This document shows, piece after piece, positions 4,833 through 6,552 of a stretch of DNA of 6,552 nt; the stretch's first letter is position 1, and every line of letters starts with the position of its first letter. The notes beneath the pieces are model-generated. The model was not told the DNA's origin and did no database searches. It was given only the letters and a program-made list of their open reading frames with translations. The stretch is from an uncultured Dialister sp. (lineage in GTDB: Bacteria; Bacillota; Negativicutes; Veillonellales; Dialisteraceae), in the NCBI GenBank assembly GCA_900543455.1, contig UQRR01000105.1:1-6552 (forward strand), read 5' to 3'. A program made the translations under genes and the position numbers.

Positions 4833-6203
4833 ATGCAACCATTAGAGCTTTCTCATGAAGGCTTCAAAGCCTATGATATTCGCGGCGTCGTGGGGGCGGA
4901 GGTGAACGAAGACCTGGCCTATCGCGTGGGTCGTGCCTATGCAGCGCTCTACCATCCGCGGGCGATGTGTGTCGGCTATGATATCCGTCCGAGCTCTTCT
5001 GCTATCGCTAAAGCGGTGATGCGCGGTCTGACGGATGGCGGCGCGGATGTGATGGACATCGGCCTATGCGGGACGGAGATGATGTACTTCGGTACGTTCC
5101 ACTACGGACTTTCCGGCGGCATCATGATTACCGCGAGCCATAATCCATCAAATTACAATGGCTTAAAACTTGTGCGCGAAGGGGGGATCCCTGTCAGTGC
5201 AGATACGGGGCTGAAAGACATCGAAGCCCTTGCATTCTCCGGTGATTTTCCCGAGACGGAGAAAAAAGGGAAGATCTTTGAGAAACAGATCCTCTCGGAC
5301 TACATCGACTGTATCCTCTCCTTTGTGGATGTCTCGAAGATGAAGCCGCTTCACATTGTGGTGGATGCAGGAAATGGCTGTGCCAATATCGCCTTTGCAG
5401 AGCTCAAGAAACACCTGCCCTTTACTTTTACAGAATTATATATGGAGCCGGACGGCAGTTTCCCCCATGGTGTGTCGAATCCGATGCTCGAAGAGTGCCA
5501 GAAGCCGCTCGTGGAGAAGGTGCTCGAAGAAAAAGCGGATCTCGGCATCGCGTGGGATGGCGACTTTGATCGCTGTTTCTTCATCGATGAGAATGGGAAA
5601 TTCGTAGAAGGCTGTTACATGGTGGGACTGCTTGCATCTTATTTCCTTAAGAGGCATCCCGGAGAAATCATCATTCACGATCCGCGCGTCTTCTGGAATA
5701 CGGAAAAGATCTGCCGTCTCTATGGCGGCGTGCCGGTCGAGTCGAAGGGCGGACATGCTTTCATGAAGGAAACCATGCGTCGTGTCCACGGCATTTATGG
5801 CGCGGAGAACAGTGCCCATCATTTCTTCCGCGACTTCTCTTACTGTGACTCCGGGATGATCCCCTGGCTCATCGTGACAGAGCTCATGAGCGAGACAGGC
5901 AGGCACCTTGGTGAAATGGTCGCTGAAATGGAGAACGAATTCCCTGTGAGCGGAGAGATCAATCTGCCTGCCAAGAATGTAGAGAAAACCCTCGCTGCAG
6001 TCAAGGCAGCCTATGCACCGAAAGCCTTAGCCATCGATCCCACGGATGGCGTAGGGCTTGAGTTTGAGAATTGGCGCTTCAATCTTCGTCCATCGAATAC
6101 GGAGCCCCTCATCCGTTTCAATATGGAGACGATGGGCGACCGGGCGCTCCTCGAAGAGAAGAAAGAAGAAATCATGAAGCTCGTTGAGGAAAGTAACAGA
6201 TAA
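4833..6203 (+). CDS. manB: Phosphomannomutase (ManB/CpsG-type, PMM/PGM family)
   Basis: A 456-residue cytoplasmic alpha-D-phosphohexomutase interconverting mannose-6-P and mannose-1-P, and possibly the glucose forms; the product feeds GDP-mannose or other sugar nucleotides for surface polysaccharides. Four-domain landmarks: FKAYDIRG at the N-terminus (11-18), active-site TASHNP with phosphoserine 102, Mg-binding DGDFDR (242-247), sugar-specificity segment KGGHAF (305-310) and GAENSAHHFFRDF (323-335), and phosphate-binding RPSNTEP (419-425). Overall it resembles E. coli CpsG closely, though that protein has GGEMSAHH where this has GAENSAHH; the sugar-contacting Glu is kept. I chose the ATG at 4833 because AAAGGA (4818-4823) precedes it and the protein then starts as family members do. 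The in-frame ATG at 4761 lacks a ribosome site and would add 24 unrelated residues. Mannose versus glucose preference cannot be settled from sequence. Confidence 0.92.
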   Translation: MQPLELSHEGFKAYDIRGVVGAEVNEDLAYRVGRAYAALYHPRAMCVGYDIRPSSSAIAKAVMRGLTDGGADVMDIGLCGTEMMYFGTFHYGLSGGIMITASHNPSNYNGLKLVREGGIPVSADTGLKDIEALAFSGDFPETEKKGKIFEKQILSDYIDCILSFVDVSKMKPLHIVVDAGNGCANIAFAELKKHLPFTFTELYMEPDGSFPHGVSNPMLEECQKPLVEKVLEEKADLGIAWDGDFDRCFFIDENGKFVEGCYMVGLLASYFLKRHPGEIIIHDPRVFWNTEKICRLYGGVPVESKGGHAFMKETMRRVHGIYGAENSAHHFFRDFSYCDSGMIPWLIVTELMSETGRHLGEMVAEMENEFPVSGEINLPAKNVEKTLAAVKAAYAPKALAIDPTDGVGLEFENWRFNLRPSNTEPLIRFNMETMGDRALLEEKKEEIMKLVEESNR

Positions 6204-6290
6204 TGCGGCTTATCGCTTTTGCGCGGACAGAAGCGCCCGTCGGGCATTCGTTTTGAGAGGATAGGCTCTTATCGATCAAAGGCTCTACGC

Positions 6291-6313
6291 TGATGCATAC
6301 ATATGATGCATAC
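6291..6313. repeat. Short direct repeat TGATGCATAC downstream of manB
   Basis: TGATGCATAC occurs at 6291-6300 and again at 6304-6313, 13 bases apart. Each contains the palindrome ATGCAT. It lies between manB and its terminator, so it is unlikely to be a promoter operator for a gene in this window. The rest of 6204-6329 shows only weak short hairpins. Confidence 0.5.
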
Positions 6314-6329
6314 GATCTCTCATGTAAAC

Positions 6330-6377
6330 AAAGGAGCTGTGAAGAAATGAATCCTCATTTCTTCACAGCTCCTTTTT
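6330..6377 (+). terminator. Intrinsic terminator of the yerC-manB unit
   Basis: A perfect 21-bp stem (6330-6350 with 6355-6375) closes an ATCC loop and ends in a five-T run (6373-6377). It stands about 126 bases after the manB stop with no gene between. The stem is unusually long. The opposite strand has only a short T-run interrupted by G, so it is chiefly a + strand terminator. Confidence 0.9.
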
Positions 6378-6398
6378 ACTTTGCTTTCATTTGGTTCA

Positions 6399-6552
6399 GG
6401 GTTAGTCCCTTGGGCGGTTCCGTCCACTGATTATGAATGAAAGCTTTGCGCGAATGAGGAATTAGGAATTAGGAATGGTGGTGCGGCGCATAAAAAGCAG
6501 AAGCGCCGCGGAGTATAAATAGTGGCGATGCCCGAAGGCGGTATTTAAGTCA
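6399..6552. repeat. Dispersed hairpin/heptamer repeat element, copy 3 (cut by window end)
   Basis: It starts 20 bases after the manB terminator with GGGTTAG. In order: a left hairpin GGGCGG 6412-6417 / CCGTCC 6420-6425 (very tight loop, so the inner pairs may open); the spacer with ATGAAAGCTTTG; four 7-base units (6450-6477, AGGAATT type); GTGGT; the invariant hairpin GCGGCGC 6483-6489 / GCGCCGC 6503-6509 with a 13-base loop; then the segment shared with copy 2. The window ends in AGTCA (6548-6552), the first five bases of the AGTCACC unit that copy 2 repeats, so the right-hand tract presumably continues outside. Confidence 0.88.

Noticed and set aside
6203..6256. 17-codon ORF whose ATG overlaps the manB stop (TAATG)
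   Set aside because: Very short, no recognisable sequence; overlapping ATGs at stop codons are common by chance.

Overview
The window suggests a mid-GC member of the Firmicutes, most likely of the Negativicutes (Dialister/Megasphaera/Veillonella-like). The pointers are an S-box (SAM-I riboswitch) metNIQ operon, a YerC/TrpR-like regulator, a ManB/CpsG-type phosphomannomutase and intrinsic terminators with T-tracts. The taxon is inferred from memory of these families, not from a search.

Layout. (1) 1-781, + strand: the 3' part of an AT-rich gene for a radical SAM protein, best matched to HxsC of the His-Xaa-Ser peptide-modification systems. It enters from the left edge and its composition is unlike the rest of the window. 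(2) 782-1037: AT-rich non-coding sequence grading into normal composition, ending at a strong bidirectional terminator (1038-1073). (3) 1081-3923, - strand: a methionine ABC transporter, metN-metI-metQ. It is transcribed from a near-consensus promoter (4116-4144) through a SAM-I riboswitch with its terminator/antiterminator (about 3941-4080). metN and metI overlap by 17 bases, whereas metQ lies 334 bases further on, behind a repeat element. (4) 4447-6203, + strand: yerC, then manB, with a terminator-like hairpin between them and a 21-bp perfect-stem terminator after manB.

Three copies of one dispersed, non-coding element (about 200 bp) fill the gaps: metI/metQ (2020-2225), between the divergent metN and yerC promoters (4154-4351), and after manB (6399 to the window end). 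Each has an invariant GC-rich hairpin, GCGGCGC...GCGCCGC, preceded by tandem 7-base repeats. In the two complete copies a second, different tract of 7-base repeats follows; the third copy is cut off just as it begins. I do not recognise this element by name, and it is the most interesting thing here.

How it works together: when SAM (and thus methionine) is plentiful, the riboswitch should terminate the metNIQ transcript; when SAM is low, the importer is made. The yerC-manB pair is separate: a small DNA-binding protein of unknown target and a sugar-phosphate mutase supplying mannose-1-P or glucose-1-P for surface polysaccharides. The hxsC fragment probably belongs to a transferred peptide-maturation cluster lying to the left.
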